This document shows, piece after piece, positions 1 through 11,604 of a stretch of 64,000 nucleotides of DNA (position 1 is the stretch's first letter; each line of letters starts with the position of its first letter). A model generated the notes under the pieces. The model ran no database searches. It saw only the letters and a program-made list of their open reading frames with translations, and was not told the DNA's origin. Location of the stretch: positions 248,001-312,000 of the forward strand of contig JAUIRK010000734.1 of NCBI GenBank assembly GCA_030549495.1. The letters are read 5' to 3'. The position numbers were made by a program, and so were the translations under genes. Source of the stretch: Nectonema munidae. Taxonomy: Eukaryota; Nematomorpha; Nectonematoida; Nectonematidae.

Positions 1-119
1 TTAATTTGTAGGAATAAGAAAAAAATGAAATTTTTTTAAGTGGCAAGCACTAATTTAGACTTTCCAGTAAGTTTAAAAGTGGTATTTAACGGAAAAAGAG
101 TTAGAGATTTTTAGTCCTA

Positions 120-940
120 ATTAAGGATTTTATTAGGATTGATCATCATAGGAGGAAAAAGTGCAATGCTACTTTTTGAAAGATTGAGATTCCTATTATT
201 ATAATTACACGATTGTTGTAAGCGTTTAGAAGTGGATGAGTTGAGTGAGGTTAATTCGTTCATCAATGGATTCATGACATGAGATTGCAAAAATGTCATC
301 GGCATATAAAAACAAAGTGACTTGAGTTGCATTCAAAAAACAAGGAAGGTCATTGATGTTGAGATTAAAAAGAATAGGAATTAATATAATGGCTTGAAGT
401 AAATCATTTTTGCAAAGAATTGGTGAAGAGAGGGTATTATTAAAATAAGTTTGAGATAAGATTTTAACAAACATTGACTCTTGGAATCAAATTTGAGTTG
501 TGCGAGCTTGTTGAAAAGAATGCTATGGGTAATGTTGTCGAAGGCTTTGGAGAGCTCATAAGAAGCAAGAGAAAGATGGAGTTTAGAGCTAAGCTGGGCG
601 AAAATGAGTTTCATGAATACAGCTTTTTTTAAAGCTGTATTTCTGAGTATATAAAATCGAATTCTTATAAATTTAGTGATTTGAGAAAAAGAAGCTTTTT
701 TTCTCAAAATTTTTGAAATTCGGCGTTAATTTGAAATCTAGATCCTTTTTTGTATAGATGAATGCTAGGATTTTTGGTGTATGATTGAGAGATTGGTAAA
801 ATGTGTCAATATAGGCGTCAAGTAATGTTGGCAATCCTTTAGAGCTTTCATAGGGAAAGGATCAAAAAACTTGCTTACATTTAGTTTGCTATAGTGGGCA
901 TTACTGTTTACTTGCTGAGAATTATTATTATTGGGGCAAT
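120..940 (-). mobile_element. Non-LTR retrotransposon (LINE) remnant, reverse transcriptase part
   Basis: Read on the minus strand, this stretch carries pieces of a LINE reverse transcriptase in several frames. Around 780-900 there is a segment like the pre-catalytic linker (ALKDCQHYLTPILTHF). Around 500-600 is the first catalytic block (LSKAFDNITHSILFNKL). Around 300-400 are LFNLNINDLP and the YADD active-site box (FLYADDIFAI). The order is correct for a Jockey/CR1-type reverse transcriptase. At least three frame changes separate the blocks and neither a start nor a 3' tail is visible, so this is a dead 5'- and 3'-truncated copy. The exact clade needs a search. Confidence 0.75.
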
Positions 941-1078
941 TTAACCCATTTACGGCCAATGTTCCTATTTTGGAACATAAGTAATTTCATCTTCGTCTGC
1001 CTTTTTCAATGACTTTGAATATAAATCGTCTGCGTTTTTTTAGATATCGTCTGCTTTGCTTGGCCTTAAATGGGTTAA
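941..1078. mobile_element. 138-bp MITE of piggyBac type with TTAA ends
   Basis: Terminal inverted repeats TTAACCCATTTACGGCCAA (941-959) and TTGGCCTTAAATGGGTTAA (1060-1078) match at 18 of 19 positions. Both ends carry TTAA, the target duplication used by piggyBac elements. The interior has three spaced CGTCTG words. An inverted second copy lies at 6122-6258. It abuts the 5' edge of the piggyBac-like transposase remnant that follows. Confidence 0.75.
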
Positions 1079-1947
1079 AAGCAGAGAAATTTTTACATTC
1101 ATTGGATAATCATAAACTTGAGTACTTTAAAGTTGCCTTAGATATCTTTAAGAAAAATTGCTTGATTCAACAAAATTTAAGCATTGATGAATCTATGATA
1201 CCTTATAGAGGATTGCATCAAAGGGAAATCAGTGAAGTTTGGCTTTAAAATGTTGATGTTGTCTAGGTCAGACTCGTACCCATATACCTTTGATATATAC
1301 TCTGGGAAAGAAGAAATTCGATGTTCATTAAGAAGTCATGTAGTTAATACTCTTTTGCGTCCGATTATAGAAAAAAAACATCATTTTTTACAGCTTTTTT
1401 ACAAGCTATTGCAAAAATTAACAAAATCATTAGAGCATGTGGCACAATGCGCTAGAACAGATGAATGCTCTCTTCCAAAAGGTAAAGATTTCCAAAAAAA
1501 GTGATAGAGGTTCTTTTGAATACTAATCAAATGGAAAAATCTAGTGTGCTATCTGAAATGACAATTGTGTAATTAGTATTTCGAGTAATTACTATTGTTC
1601 TTTTCCTACTCAAATAGCTGAAAAAGAAACACCTAAAATAACGCTATTTTCTAAAAATGTATAATAAAGGAATGGTTGGTGTCGGTGTTTGCGACAGAAT
1701 GTTAGCAAGCAATACACCTAGATTACGATCAAAAATGGTGGTGGTGCAATTTGTTTTCGCATATTCCAAATCTTACATCTCATATAAGCTCTCCATCAAT
1801 TCTGTGAACAAGAAAACGACTGGGAGGTCCTACAGCTTCAACATCTTTAGGCGTAGGATACGATACGATGGATATAATCACTATTTAAATGTACAAGACT
1901 TTTTTGCAAAAAGTGGAACTAAAGATTACACAAAACTTGTAACTTAA
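1079..1947 (+). mobile_element. piggyBac-like transposase remnant
   Basis: The plus strand encodes pieces of a PGBD/piggyBac DDE transposase (DDE_Tnp_1_7 family) in order. These are LSIDESMIPYRG near 1180-1215, KFGFKMLMLSRSDSYPYTFD near 1235-1295, a SHVVNTLL segment near 1335, YKLLQKLTK near 1400, and YNKGMVGVGVCDRML near 1660-1700 followed by a C-terminal RYDGYNHYL. SIDESM contains the family's second catalytic Asp, and VGVGVCDRM stands where active copies usually have GGVDxxDxM, so the later catalytic Asp has become Gly here. At least two frameshifts break the reading frame and the N-terminal third is missing. It is a fossil DNA transposon; the MITE at 941-1078 sits directly at its broken edge. 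Confidence 0.8.
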
Positions 1948-3047
1948 AATTTCTTTAAAAAAAAATGGATAAAGATAAAAACAAATCTACATATTAATTT
2001 TTGATTTTTAACAATAAAGTAAATTTTTACTTTTACGACTTAACGTTCCCATTTTATAAATTTGGATAAGAGGATGCAAAATGAAATTAAGCCCAACATT
2101 TTCTTATTTTTTCCTAAAAATAATTTTACGATTAAAACTTTACTATTCACAGTGCGCTCTGTAAAGGGTTGATCGTCCGATAAAAGCCGAACACCTGCTC
2201 CTCTACTATAAACATTTGACCACAAGGATATTTTCGATAAAATATGAAAGACTAAATTTTGTGCCCTAATAACTACATATTTTCATAACTATTTACAATA
2301 AAATCTAATTATGTTCAAATTTAGGGAACAGAATAAGAACTTTGACACAATTGAAGTTTGAGACAACCCAATTTCCAAATTCTGACGTCATTATATAAAG
2401 GCGTAATGATTCGGGAAGCAGAAAAATTCTTCAGTAATTTGAGGACTGTTGTTTTTAAGAGGAACCATTATTGTTGCAGTTCTTAAAGAATAAATCATTA
2501 TCATTAGGATTTTCCTTTCTTTTATTATTATCAAAATGTATCTACAAAACAATAATTCAAAGTATCGAAATCTACTTTACTCAGTGTTATAAACGAAAAA
2601 ATTTAATAAAATTTTTCAAAATATTGAGAAGTAGAAGGAAATTTTTTTTATTATTTTTGCAAGTTCATTCAATTTTTTTATGATAAATATTTTATAAACA
2701 GAAAAAAAGTTTAAATTAGAATTTTTTACCGATTTCTTAGTTTCAAAACATTCAATTCGCTCCCTCATCAAAGGTAGGGGAACCATTAACAGATGTTATA
2801 GATCGCTGGAACCGCAAATTTACTTGGGTTCGGCATTATCGTCATCTAAAACGGTAGGCTGAGGTTGGAAAGCGGCGAAATGTAGGACAAACACGAATGT
2901 TGGGCTTAGATTACACTCCAGCTCAATTAATGGCCGTCCAAATAGTTTATTAATTTATTGACAACAAAACTAATTGTTTTAAATATTTTTGTAATAAAAC
3001 GAACAATTCTTATAGAGAAGATTCTTTGAATGACGTACCGTTTTTAG
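1948..3047. other. AT-rich stretch without recognised gene
   Basis: Probably intron of the Rab8-like gene, since exons for its GTP-binding half must lie further left. A block at 2750-2950 has higher GC and an open frame reading like EPLTDVIDRWNRKFTW, which I do not recognise and which is likely transposon debris. Nothing else could be supported. Confidence 0.4.
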
Positions 3048-3137
3048 CATGCAAATGAAGATGTGGAAAAAATGATTCTAGCGAACAAATGTGATTGCGA
3101 AGAAAAGAGAATGGTTAACCGCGAAATTGGAGAAAAG
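3048..3137 (+). CDS. Rab8-like exon with G4 (NKCD) box
   Basis: Acceptor CCGTTTTTAG ends at 3047, and the donor GTAATT follows 3137 after AAG. The 30 codons include [13 protein letters not shown] and end in REIGEK. The Gly usually found before NKCD is Ala here (ANKCD). Ninety bases, phase 0 at both ends. Confidence 0.85.
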
Positions 3138-6100
3138 GTAATTTTCCTTCTCTTGAGTTTTTTTTTGCATTTTGCGACATTTAAAGTTTTGAAAGTTGGT
3201 GTTAAGCGAATTAAAGAAATTGTTAACTTAGTCATATGTAGAGCAGAATAAGGAAAGGACACATAATGAACTCTCATTAGATGCAATAATAGGTTCCTTC
3301 ATATAAGAAGAAATGGCTTCAAAAATACACGAGGTTGTTTTCTTCATCTTTATCATATATGAGAACATAATTGACAGGGAATACAGTTTTTCTAATACAT
3401 TTTAAGAGTAAATTTGAATGCCATTCTTTCATTTTATCTTTTCGCATCGGTCTAGAACAGAAATAGATTTGGATAAATCATAGGCAGTTTTGTCTTTATA
3501 CTTTCCATTTTTAATTTTACGGAGAGATTGTTTTCTATAATTTTTTTTGATAGCACATATTATACCTTGATTTAAAGGCCTTAGTAAAGTAATAAAAATC
3601 AACTTAATATAATGGAGTAGAGCAATATCTAAAATGAATAAAATTTTTCTTTTTTATATTTTCATTTCTTCATTGAGACAACGCATTTCTCAAAGATTTT
3701 GCACATGATTCCTGCTTTTGAGTTAGGTTTCCATAAAACTGTCATATTATTTAAATTTTAATTACGAAAACAACGAGGTTTTGTTGATTTTCCATTAACT
3801 GAAACAAATCGAAGTCCCATGTTGTCATACAATGAAAAGCCACCTTTTAACGGTAAAAACATATCTGGTAAAGCCGTAAAAACAGTTCTAGGACAACTTC
3901 CGCTCACCTTTGAAGAAATGGTAACAAATAAGAAGTATTAAAACAAAGTTTTATTATCGTTAATAAAAATACGTGATTTCAAAAAGATAACAATATATAC
4001 TTAAATTTGCATAAGTTAAAATTTATACCCACCTTTATAAATAAGCTTCATTTTTCCACGTTCACTTCGGATGAACTCCATGATGGATGTTTTGTGAAAT
4101 AAGGACGGTGAAGGTAAGACTTTATTTAGAATGACAGAAAAAACACAAAAGGGTAAGAATTACGTTACAAAGATAAACGTGAAGTGCACTATATATATTT
4201 ATATATTATATATATGACATTAAATTGTGCTTTAGGAAATACTTACCAAATGTGAAAGTGCTAACAATGTTTTCAAGGATCAAGTACACAGAAAGTGCCT
4301 CCTTATTTGTTACCATTTTTCAAAGGTGGGGGCAGTTGTCCTGATACCCGTAATTATCAAAATTAAAACATGATTTAAATAAACTGGAATGTAGAAAAAG
4401 AAAAAATTTATTAAATTGGTTTCGTACAGTATACATCTTCAGGAGGGCTATAATTTACTGAAAGAGAATTAAAGGATGGCATGTAAATAAGTGAAGACTC
4501 ATATTGAAAATATAACCATATTAGATTGAAAAATTTACCAATGAATAGGTGACAGGATAATTGTAAGCAATGCAGGATATACATAGTGTAATGTCACTTT
4601 ATAAAGTGTATTGATTGATGTTATTACAGAGAAGGATGTGTATGCTGGTGAAGTTTACATGAGTGTATGTAAAGAGAATTCTAAAGAGTGTGGGATATAA
4701 GAGAAACCTTTATATCCAGTTGGAATTTTTGAGGAAGGGACTACTTCAAAAAATTCAATGTGTTTGCTTTTTCCTGTATACTGTAGAACCCTCTTGCGCA
4801 GGCTGTAAAAATTTGTCTACACACGCTCGCCCCGCGCTTAAATTTTTTAAACCCGCACTCTTAAATTTAAACTTGCCACACATCAGATTGTGTGCGTAAT
4901 TATTTTATAAAAGCCTGCTTTCAATTAGGAAGAAAGATCTCTCTATCCAACACAAATACGAATTAATCCTAATAAATAACTCGTCGCCATGTCATTAAAA
5001 TGTTATTTGAGATTTTTTGCTCACATCTAGTCATATACACCAACAAAGTCCCGTAAACCGCTAAATCTGAAGATAGAAACATTTAGCATTATTCACGGTG
5101 TCTACTCTACAATTTATTGCAAAATCAGGTGTTTTTCCAATTTTACATGTTGTCTGTGAATTATATTTAGATTGCCAAGGAACGCAACATCCCGTTTTTA
5201 GAAACGAGTGCAAAAGCGAACATCAACATTGAGAAGGCGTTCATCGATTTGTCCCTTGCGATTTTAAACAAAGTAACTTTTTCGCCTTCACTTTTACCGC
5301 GTCACGCGCAATCTTTGAGCTCGAGCATTACTTTAACTTACTTTTATTTACTCCATCTCAAAGATCGCACTAATTTAGCTTAGAAATAGAAGAAGGATGG
5401 CAAACACGGAGGCTATTTATTATTATCCTCCTCTATTCTCATTACTTTATGGAAGAAGTAAAGCTTCGAAGATATATTTCAATTTTTTCGAGAAATTGCC
5501 ACAACAATTTGAATATTCTTCTTGAGTTGTCAATATTTTCATTTATTTTGTTGAGTAACACTGAATGTGAAAATACGCCTAACGCTTTATACAGTTCTTT
5601 TGAAAAATCTTTGAGACTTTTTAAAATACTTTTGAAAATACTTTTGAAAATTTTTAGAAGTTTTGTAATAAATTAAAAAAGACGATCTGAAAATATATAT
5701 TTTCGTTTTTTCAAAAACATAAAAAGAAATTTATACAATGAATCTGCGCATTCACTATAACGAGAAGTGTGTATCAAAACAGCAAAGTTATCGAATAAAA
5801 TTCAATATTTCTGATATTATAGTAACTAGACATTATAGTGAAAAGTGTCATTTGTTTGAGTTCATTGTTGGTATTAAACTATCTCATTTTTTATGCTTCC
5901 TATTATTTTGAAATTATTCTGAGAACAGACAGTTTCAATTTAAAATAGTTAAAATTGCTTTATTGGTTTATTTTGTCTCCTTTCTCTCTTATGTTAATTA
6001 TGTAGCAAATTTGTCCTATTTGAGTAAAAGGTACCGTGGGTGAAAGGGCACTAATGTACCGCTTAAATTATTATAAAAGGCAAATCATTGTAAAAAGTTA

Positions 6101-8408
6101 AAAGCTGTTATTTAAAAAAAACTAACCCATTAAGTACAATAGAAATCAGACGATATCTAAAAAACGCAGACGATTTATATACAAAGTCATTGGAAAAAGC
6201 AGACGAAGATGAAATTACTTATGTTCCCAAATGGGAGCATTGGGACTTAATGGGTTAAAAACAAGTTAACCAATCGTTGTTTGATTTGCATGCCCCTGTT
6301 GTGAATCATACATGCTTTCCATACATTTTCAAACAGTCTTTTTTATTCCACCTTACCATGTTTTTATCAATCCCTTGACATTTTGGAACAGTTCTTGATA
6401 AGATTTTTAATCTTCATTAAATTTAATATAAAAAAAGAAATCTTTTTGTATTGGAAGCTTTTTTCAATTTATAAAATTTTCAACATATTTTTGTAAGTCC
6501 TATTTTTTATATAGCAAATAATTATACGCTATTCTTAAATTTTTCATATCGTGCGGGATTACGTTAAGAATGATATGTTTAATTAAGATATTAAAAGACA
6601 TCACATTAAATTTTTTTAGCTTAACATTATTTTTTTAATTTTTTTTAAGACGATGACATCAATGGTTTCTTTTAAAGATGTCATATAATTAATTAATTTG
6701 TTTGAAATTTTTTGTTGAAAAAAAATTAAGTAAAATGTACAAATATAAAATAAAATTTTAGATGGCCTAAAATCAAAATAAGTAAAATAAATTAAAAAAA
6801 TATAAGCCAAAAATTTTATGAAATTAGTAGGAAAAGAATCAAACAAAAAAATAAAATTTAAAAAAGTTGTGAATTAGCCCATTAAAAAATTCTAAAAACT
6901 AATTAAAATAATTCTAAAATTAAAAAAAAAATTTAATGATATTTATGCTCAACGCTAACCCACGAGGTTCCAACTTGCAAAAATAAATAATTTGCCAATT
7001 AATAATAATTACCGACTGATCGGTATTCGACTAAAATTCTTATCGGTGCATCTCTAGTTCCAAACATATTTTTAAGTGTCCACTATTATAAACAAACAAC
7101 TTATACCTTATATCAATGTTAATTTACATTCAGGAGTGGGGCCAAAAGCCTATTCGCCCCTTTTAAACGTTTGTATATGCGTTATGTAATTAAAAATTTT
7201 TCACTGGACGTATAGTTTTTAAATTTTATCAATTTTGTAAAAAAATATATAAAGTAGTCTTATAAATTTACACATGCGCTGTATACACTCTATTTTAAAG
7301 GATTGCTTGACTATTTGTTCTCCCGTGGTATTTCTAGACCGGTAATTTTGAAAATTGCAAAAAAATCCTCTCCCCCCCCCTCCCCCACCCAATAATTTTG
7401 AGGATGTGCGCCCCTGAAGCGATACTATATAAGCAAATCCAGCAATTTCTGCAAAGTAAACCAGACATGCATTTAAAATTTTATGAACTCCGTTTTTGTC
7501 CTATCATTTTTGTTGAACACATTTGAATCTATGAATTCCCTTATGAAAAGAGATCACAGTACTTCATTCTTATAAAAATTGACAGTTTTTGAAATGAATT
7601 ATTTGGAACTATAGTATTCTTAGACAAGAAAATTTTTTATTTTCGAACATATTTTTTGATGAAAATCTTATTTTTTCAATAAAGATGTCCTGTAGGCTAT
7701 AAAGCACGATGTAGCATAATCATAGCCAAGAAATTCTCTTTATTTTCTTAACCTACAAAAATACGAAAAATATCAATTTATCAAAAACACCGTTATAATC
7801 TCGATTAGTAATCTGGCCTAAGAAGCCTTCAAAACCAAGATTAGGATTGTTATTTTAAGCTAAAAAAATTAAAACTATCATTAAGTTGGAAAAAACTTAA
7901 CCTGGAACTTCAACTCAAAAATAGTTGAAAATAAAATTTCCCGTCCAATACAATAAAATTTCTCCAAACTTTCAGTGAAATGTGTATACTGGAGTAAAAA
8001 ATTCATTCAATAAACTATACTATCAACTCTCTTAGGTTCTCTCTTAGGGAAAAAGTTAGAAATGCTAGAAATAAATATTAGATATATGAGAAAACTATTT
8101 TTAATTATATATATCAGAACCTATTTGATATTTACATATTCATAGTGGTAGAACTCATTTAGCTAACAATCTGAATAACTAACCGTCTAATCCATGTTTT
8201 CTTAAACCTTATTGCGAGCGATTATTTTGACTTTATTGGAAGCGATTTGCTAGTTTTTATGGATGCAATTTTCTTCAATGTCTAACTCTTTCACTTTCAG
8301 ATTCCTAACAAAGATGACAGTGTCAGCACTTCACAGCGTGCAACTGGCAGGATCAACTTGAATTCTCAACAAAAGTCATTCTTCGAAAATAAGTGCTGCT
8401 CCTTTTGA
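3048..8408 (+). CDS. Rab8-like small GTPase, C-terminal half (three exons, gene partial at 5')
   Basis: Joining exons 3048-3137, 5171-5272 and 8301-8408 gives 99 residues ending in a stop. The residues are collinear with the C-terminal half of Rab8/Rab10 proteins (about 205 residues). They run [16 protein letters not shown] with the G4 guanine-specificity box NKCD, then a linker, then [14 protein letters not shown] with the G5 SAK box. A variable tail with [14 protein letters not shown] follows, like the QQKRSSFF tail of Rab8. The C-terminus CCSF is a plausible geranylgeranylation site of the CCXX type, which anchors the GTPase to membranes. Rab8 proteins direct post-Golgi vesicles to the plasma membrane and cilia. 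All junctions are phase 0 with AG/GT borders. The P-loop and switch exons were not found and should lie before position 1. Rab10 is the alternative name; the SFF tail favours Rab8. Confidence 0.85.
3138..5170 (+). other. Intron of the Rab8-like gene
   Basis: GT...AG intron of 2033 bp, AT-rich. Two small blocks stand out. An open stretch at about 3758-3941 ([19 protein letters not shown]) is not recognised. A GC-richer patch lies at about 4770-4890. A short AT microsatellite is near 4190-4215. No transposon ends could be supported. Confidence 0.6.
5171..5272 (+). CDS. Rab8-like exon with G5 (SAK) box
   Basis: Acceptor TTATATTTAG ends at 5170, and the donor GTAACT follows AAC AAA at 5272. The 34 codons contain [28 protein letters not shown] is the strongly conserved Rab8/10/13 signature. 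Base composition is clearly more GC-rich than the flanks, as expected for a real exon. Confidence 0.9.
5868..6110. repeat. Dispersed repeat, copy 1 (paired with 57345-57790)
   Basis: Long near-identical blocks recur at 57345-57545, for example GAAATTATTCTGAGAACAGA, TTTATTTTGTCTCC and CTCTTATGTTAATTATGTA. The TATAAAAGGCAAATCATTG block at 6074-6092 recurs at 57755-57773. Copy 1 lacks about 200 bp containing a tRNA-like head that copy 2 has. Possibly a SINE-related repeat. Confidence 0.7.
6122..6258. mobile_element. 137-bp MITE of piggyBac type, inverted copy of 941-1078
   Basis: Ends CTAACCCATTAAGT and ACTTAATGGGTTAA are inverted repeats; the right flank is TTAA and the left is a one-base variant CTAA. 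The interior is the reverse complement of the copy at 941-1078, including three CAGACGA words and GATGAAATTACTTATGTTCC. Confidence 0.75.
7010..7062. mobile_element. Possible hAT-type terminal repeat remnant
   Basis: The end CGGTGCATCTCTAG reads in reverse as CTAGAGATGCACCG, a terminal motif common in hAT-type MITEs. The other end and a target duplication were not found. Confidence 0.3.
7132..7415. repeat. C-run repeat with MITE-like ends
   Basis: Begins CAGGAGTGGGGCC and ends GGATGTGCGCCCCTG with a C-rich tract between (7370-7390). The right end recurs at 58336-58353. The ends are only partly inverted and no target duplication is visible, so this may be a decayed or rearranged hAT MITE inserted in the hAT fragment that follows. 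Confidence 0.4.
7416..7800 (+). mobile_element. Fragment of ZBED/SCAND3-like hAT transposase, related to 60945-61340
   Basis: DNA words such as GAAGCGATACTAT, CAATTTCTGCAAAG, GACATGCAT, AAATTGACAG and TTTTTGATGAAAAT occur in the same order as in the hAT element at 60945-61340. No intact reading frame remains. It is a second, older copy of the same family inside the Rab intron. Confidence 0.65.
8301..8408 (+). CDS. Rab8-like last exon with prenylation motif
   Basis: Acceptor CACTTTCAG ends at 8300. Thirty-five codons and TGA follow. The tail reads [19 protein letters not shown], comparable to the hypervariable tail of Rab8 (QQKRSSFF then a Cys motif). The two adjacent Cys with two trailing residues fit a CCXX Rab prenylation site. 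Confidence 0.8.
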   Translation: MPNKDDSVSTSQRATGRINLNSQQKSFFENKCCSF

Positions 8409-8426
8409 CTCTCTTCCTAACGTAAG

Positions 8427-8432
8427 AATAAA
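8427..8432 (+). promoter_or_regulatory. Possible poly(A) signal of the Rab8-like gene
   Basis: AATAAA 19 bp after the stop codon. Very close to the stop, so a later signal may be the one used. Confidence 0.3.
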
Positions 8433-11400
8433 TATTAGCAGTTTGCGATTTTTTTGATTTTCGTATTGGTCATTTTCTCCTCAGCCCTTGTTTTGGTGTC
8501 CTGCAAAAAAACTCATTGGCTATTTTACTGAGTTACCTATTTCAGATTACGGACCTCTTAACAATTATAATCGAAAATTTTGAGCCCTAAGAAAGACTTC
8601 GTTATTTTTTTTTACATTTTGAGTATATTTATTTGACAATTTTATTACGTCAATATTATTGGTGGAAAATTTACAGGTTTCTGATAAAAAATACTTTGAA
8701 TAAATATTACATTTATGACATCAAAAATATCACGCACAAAAATAAGGACGAGAACATCAAAAATTTTAAAGAATTTCACCTTTAAAAGTGGAATCACAAA
8801 ATAAAAGTTCATATAAAAGATGGAAAAAAATTAATTTGCGGGAATCAGAAAGCTAAAATAAATCATAAATATATTTATACTAGTTTCATATTCTGAAAAA
8901 ATGAGCGTCTCCCACTCCGTTAGGGTCTTCTCTACAAATGCCCTAAAGATATATTTATTGAAGGCGCTAATGCTATGGTGGTCAGGGAGAAAATGGAAAT
9001 AAGCCAAGAACCAAGATTTTGTCCTAAGCTTAAATGATATTAGTGGGATTAGGAAATGTTTCTGCACCAATTGAACCTCATCGTTGTTCAAAGTATGCTA
9101 AATATCGTATATTCTTCGGTTCGAAACATTATAAATCACTTTAGCCTGATGCAAAGTCTTCTTCGTTGTACGAATACTGCGAGTTAGCGTAGTAAAAGCG
9201 CTTCAAGTCGAATTTTCACAGCATAGCGCCTATTTTAAAATATATTTTCAATATCAAACTTTTTTATTTAGATATTTCTTTCCAAAACACTCCAGTTCCC
9301 TTTTCCAAAACTCATCAATAGTCATCTGTCTCATTCATCTTTATTATATCTTTCTATTCCTATTGTGTAAAACGTTTTATGAAATGTTCCTTTCACGGCA
9401 TTGATTGATTGGTAGGTGAATTTTGGATCAGGATTTTCTTCTCTCCTCTCACTTTTATTTCTTTGTAAGAGATATAAACTTTTACTTATTTTTGTATTGT
9501 TTTTGGAAGTCGAAGATTGTGATGGCGCGTAAATCTTTCCAATTCTATTTATTATGACAGTTTTGTTTTTTTTTTCAACCTTCTGAATGACAGTGATGCT
9601 CCTTTAAAGTCTTTTAAATGTTTACATACATGTAAAATATTTAAAAAGTGTTTTTCACGCACAATCCTTGTTTTTCTTCAGCTTTTGTTATTCCATCAAT
9701 AAATTTGTATCTATTTTTCTTTTTCCCGCATTTTAACACTCAATACTCAACGACGTTTCGAGACAGTATCGGCCGCGCGTCAGTTCCTCTTTTTAAACTT
9801 GATTTTAATTCCATGATTCCACTTGGAACCATGATATCTTTTTTACATTTTTTACAAGTTTACATTCCTTTCTTGACAAATTTTTAGGAACTTTCAATCG
9901 ATTGTTCTCTTTTATTCTGTCAGCGCGACTTTGAGATGGCTGCAAAGGGTATCTTGGTATTACTATAAGAAGATACTCCGAAAGAAGATAATGTAAAGTA
10001 GAAGTCATAAGACCAACTTCTGGAAAAAAATTCCCTATATTTTACATGATTTCCTGACTGCGTTTTTAAAATTCCTCGACAACTACTGATATTTCAGTTT
10101 TATTTTCATATACCAAAAATGTTTATCTGATAATGCTTTGAACACGTTTTAATGCCACAAAAAGCCTTGGACCTATGAAAAATACAAACACTGTTCTGAT
10201 ACCATGGGCTGGGAGAGGAAATATTTATAGAAAAAAAGCTTTTCTTAAAAATTAAAATTAATTTTTTTGGAAAATACTTTTAGATATTTGCGAAAATTTT
10301 GATTCGAAAAAATTTATCAAGTTGTATTTTGACGAGTTTTTATAGCTTATGGAGGAGTATACGGGTGTAATTATCTATTAGAAAGCAAAATCGTTATTGG
10401 TCTTTAAATTCAAATACAATATTCTATCCGCCATTTTAATCTAAAACTGAAAATGTTTTTATCCTACAATACACATCAACAACAAAACTTTTTATATAAA
10501 ATAGTAAGCATCACTTCCCCCCCCCCCCCCCATTATTTAACTAAAAAATCGTTTTTTACTCACCCCGGAAAAATGTGTAATCTCATTATGAATACAAATT
10601 TTTCATTTTTTTAATTTTGCACCTTTTTTTTTATTTTTTCTCTTGTGAAAGCTGCAAAAGAAGGTTGAATATCGCGAAAATAGCTTCAAGCTTAAAATCA
10701 ATCTTTCATGAAGAATGAAAAATTGAAACATAAACACGCTCACAACAATGCCTGGCTATGAGAACCTATTTTTTTGAATAATTTGGTTTCTCAATTAATC
10801 ATCTCTGATTACACTAAAAAATGACTGAAAACTTTCGCTCCGAGCACATTTTTGTCTCATATTCACAAGTATTTTACCTTTTTTAACGCTGGAAATGATG
10901 ATTATAAAGTAATACATTTTTCTTGTAGCTCACTAACTATGCCACTAATATTTCTGGTTAAACATAAGGAATATATACATATCCCTCGTTCAGGCTAGAA
11001 AAGCGTTTTACGAGTTTGCTTACTGTTTTTTGCAGACATCAGCCCAAAATAATAACTTTAGCCTTTTACTTGAAGTTTAACACTTTTTTATGCATAAAAT
11101 TTGGGATTAGTTGAGATAAGAGTGGGTAAGTTTGGCTAGTTAGCTCTTTTAGTTAGCTTGTTTTAATATACTTTGATTGAAATTACGGTAAGTTTATGAT
11201 AGGAATTGGATCTTCTTTCACTATTATTAGCATAGTTTGTGTATTTTAATGATGTTAATTCACCTAAAACTGACATATTAATGAAACTTTGCTTAAACTA
11301 ATTTCTAAGAATTTAAAGGTTAAAAATAAATAACTAACAAAAATGTGAATAATTTTGATATTGGCATTGATCAAAAGCTCCATCAATGTAGAGGAGAAGA

Positions 11401-11600
11401 AATATTCCTCCAATATCATGGATAAATTATGGAAATCAATTTTTCATGGTATATCATTCAGATGTGGTGCATTTTAACGCGAAATATAAAATTCGTGAGG
11501 CTGTATTTAGAATCTAGATGGAAAATTCGTTTGCAAACCATGCTCATGAAAGCGAAAGGGCTTTTTACCTTGCAGAATATTTATTTCAACTTCTTGTTTT
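8433..11600. other. Intergenic stretch, no gene recognised
   Basis: An 86-codon minus-strand open frame at 8831-9091 and overlapping open frames on opposite strands at 9648-10008 show no family motif I know. There is a C homopolymer of about 15 near 10515-10530. I see no promoter or RNA gene. Confidence 0.4.
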
Positions 11601-11604
11601 TTTC

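Larger units (their letters stand above)
5273..8300 (+). other. Intron of the Rab8-like gene, filled with repeats
   Basis: A 3028-bp GT...AG intron. It holds one copy of a repeat shared with 57345-57790, an inverted copy of the TTAA-type MITE, a decayed hAT-like end near 7010-7062, a C-run repeat, and a fragment of a hAT transposase shared with 60945-61250. Confidence 0.6.

Noticed and set aside
9648-10008. Overlapping opposite-strand open frames as host exons
   Set aside because: No recognised motif, and no matching pair of splice sites in either frame.
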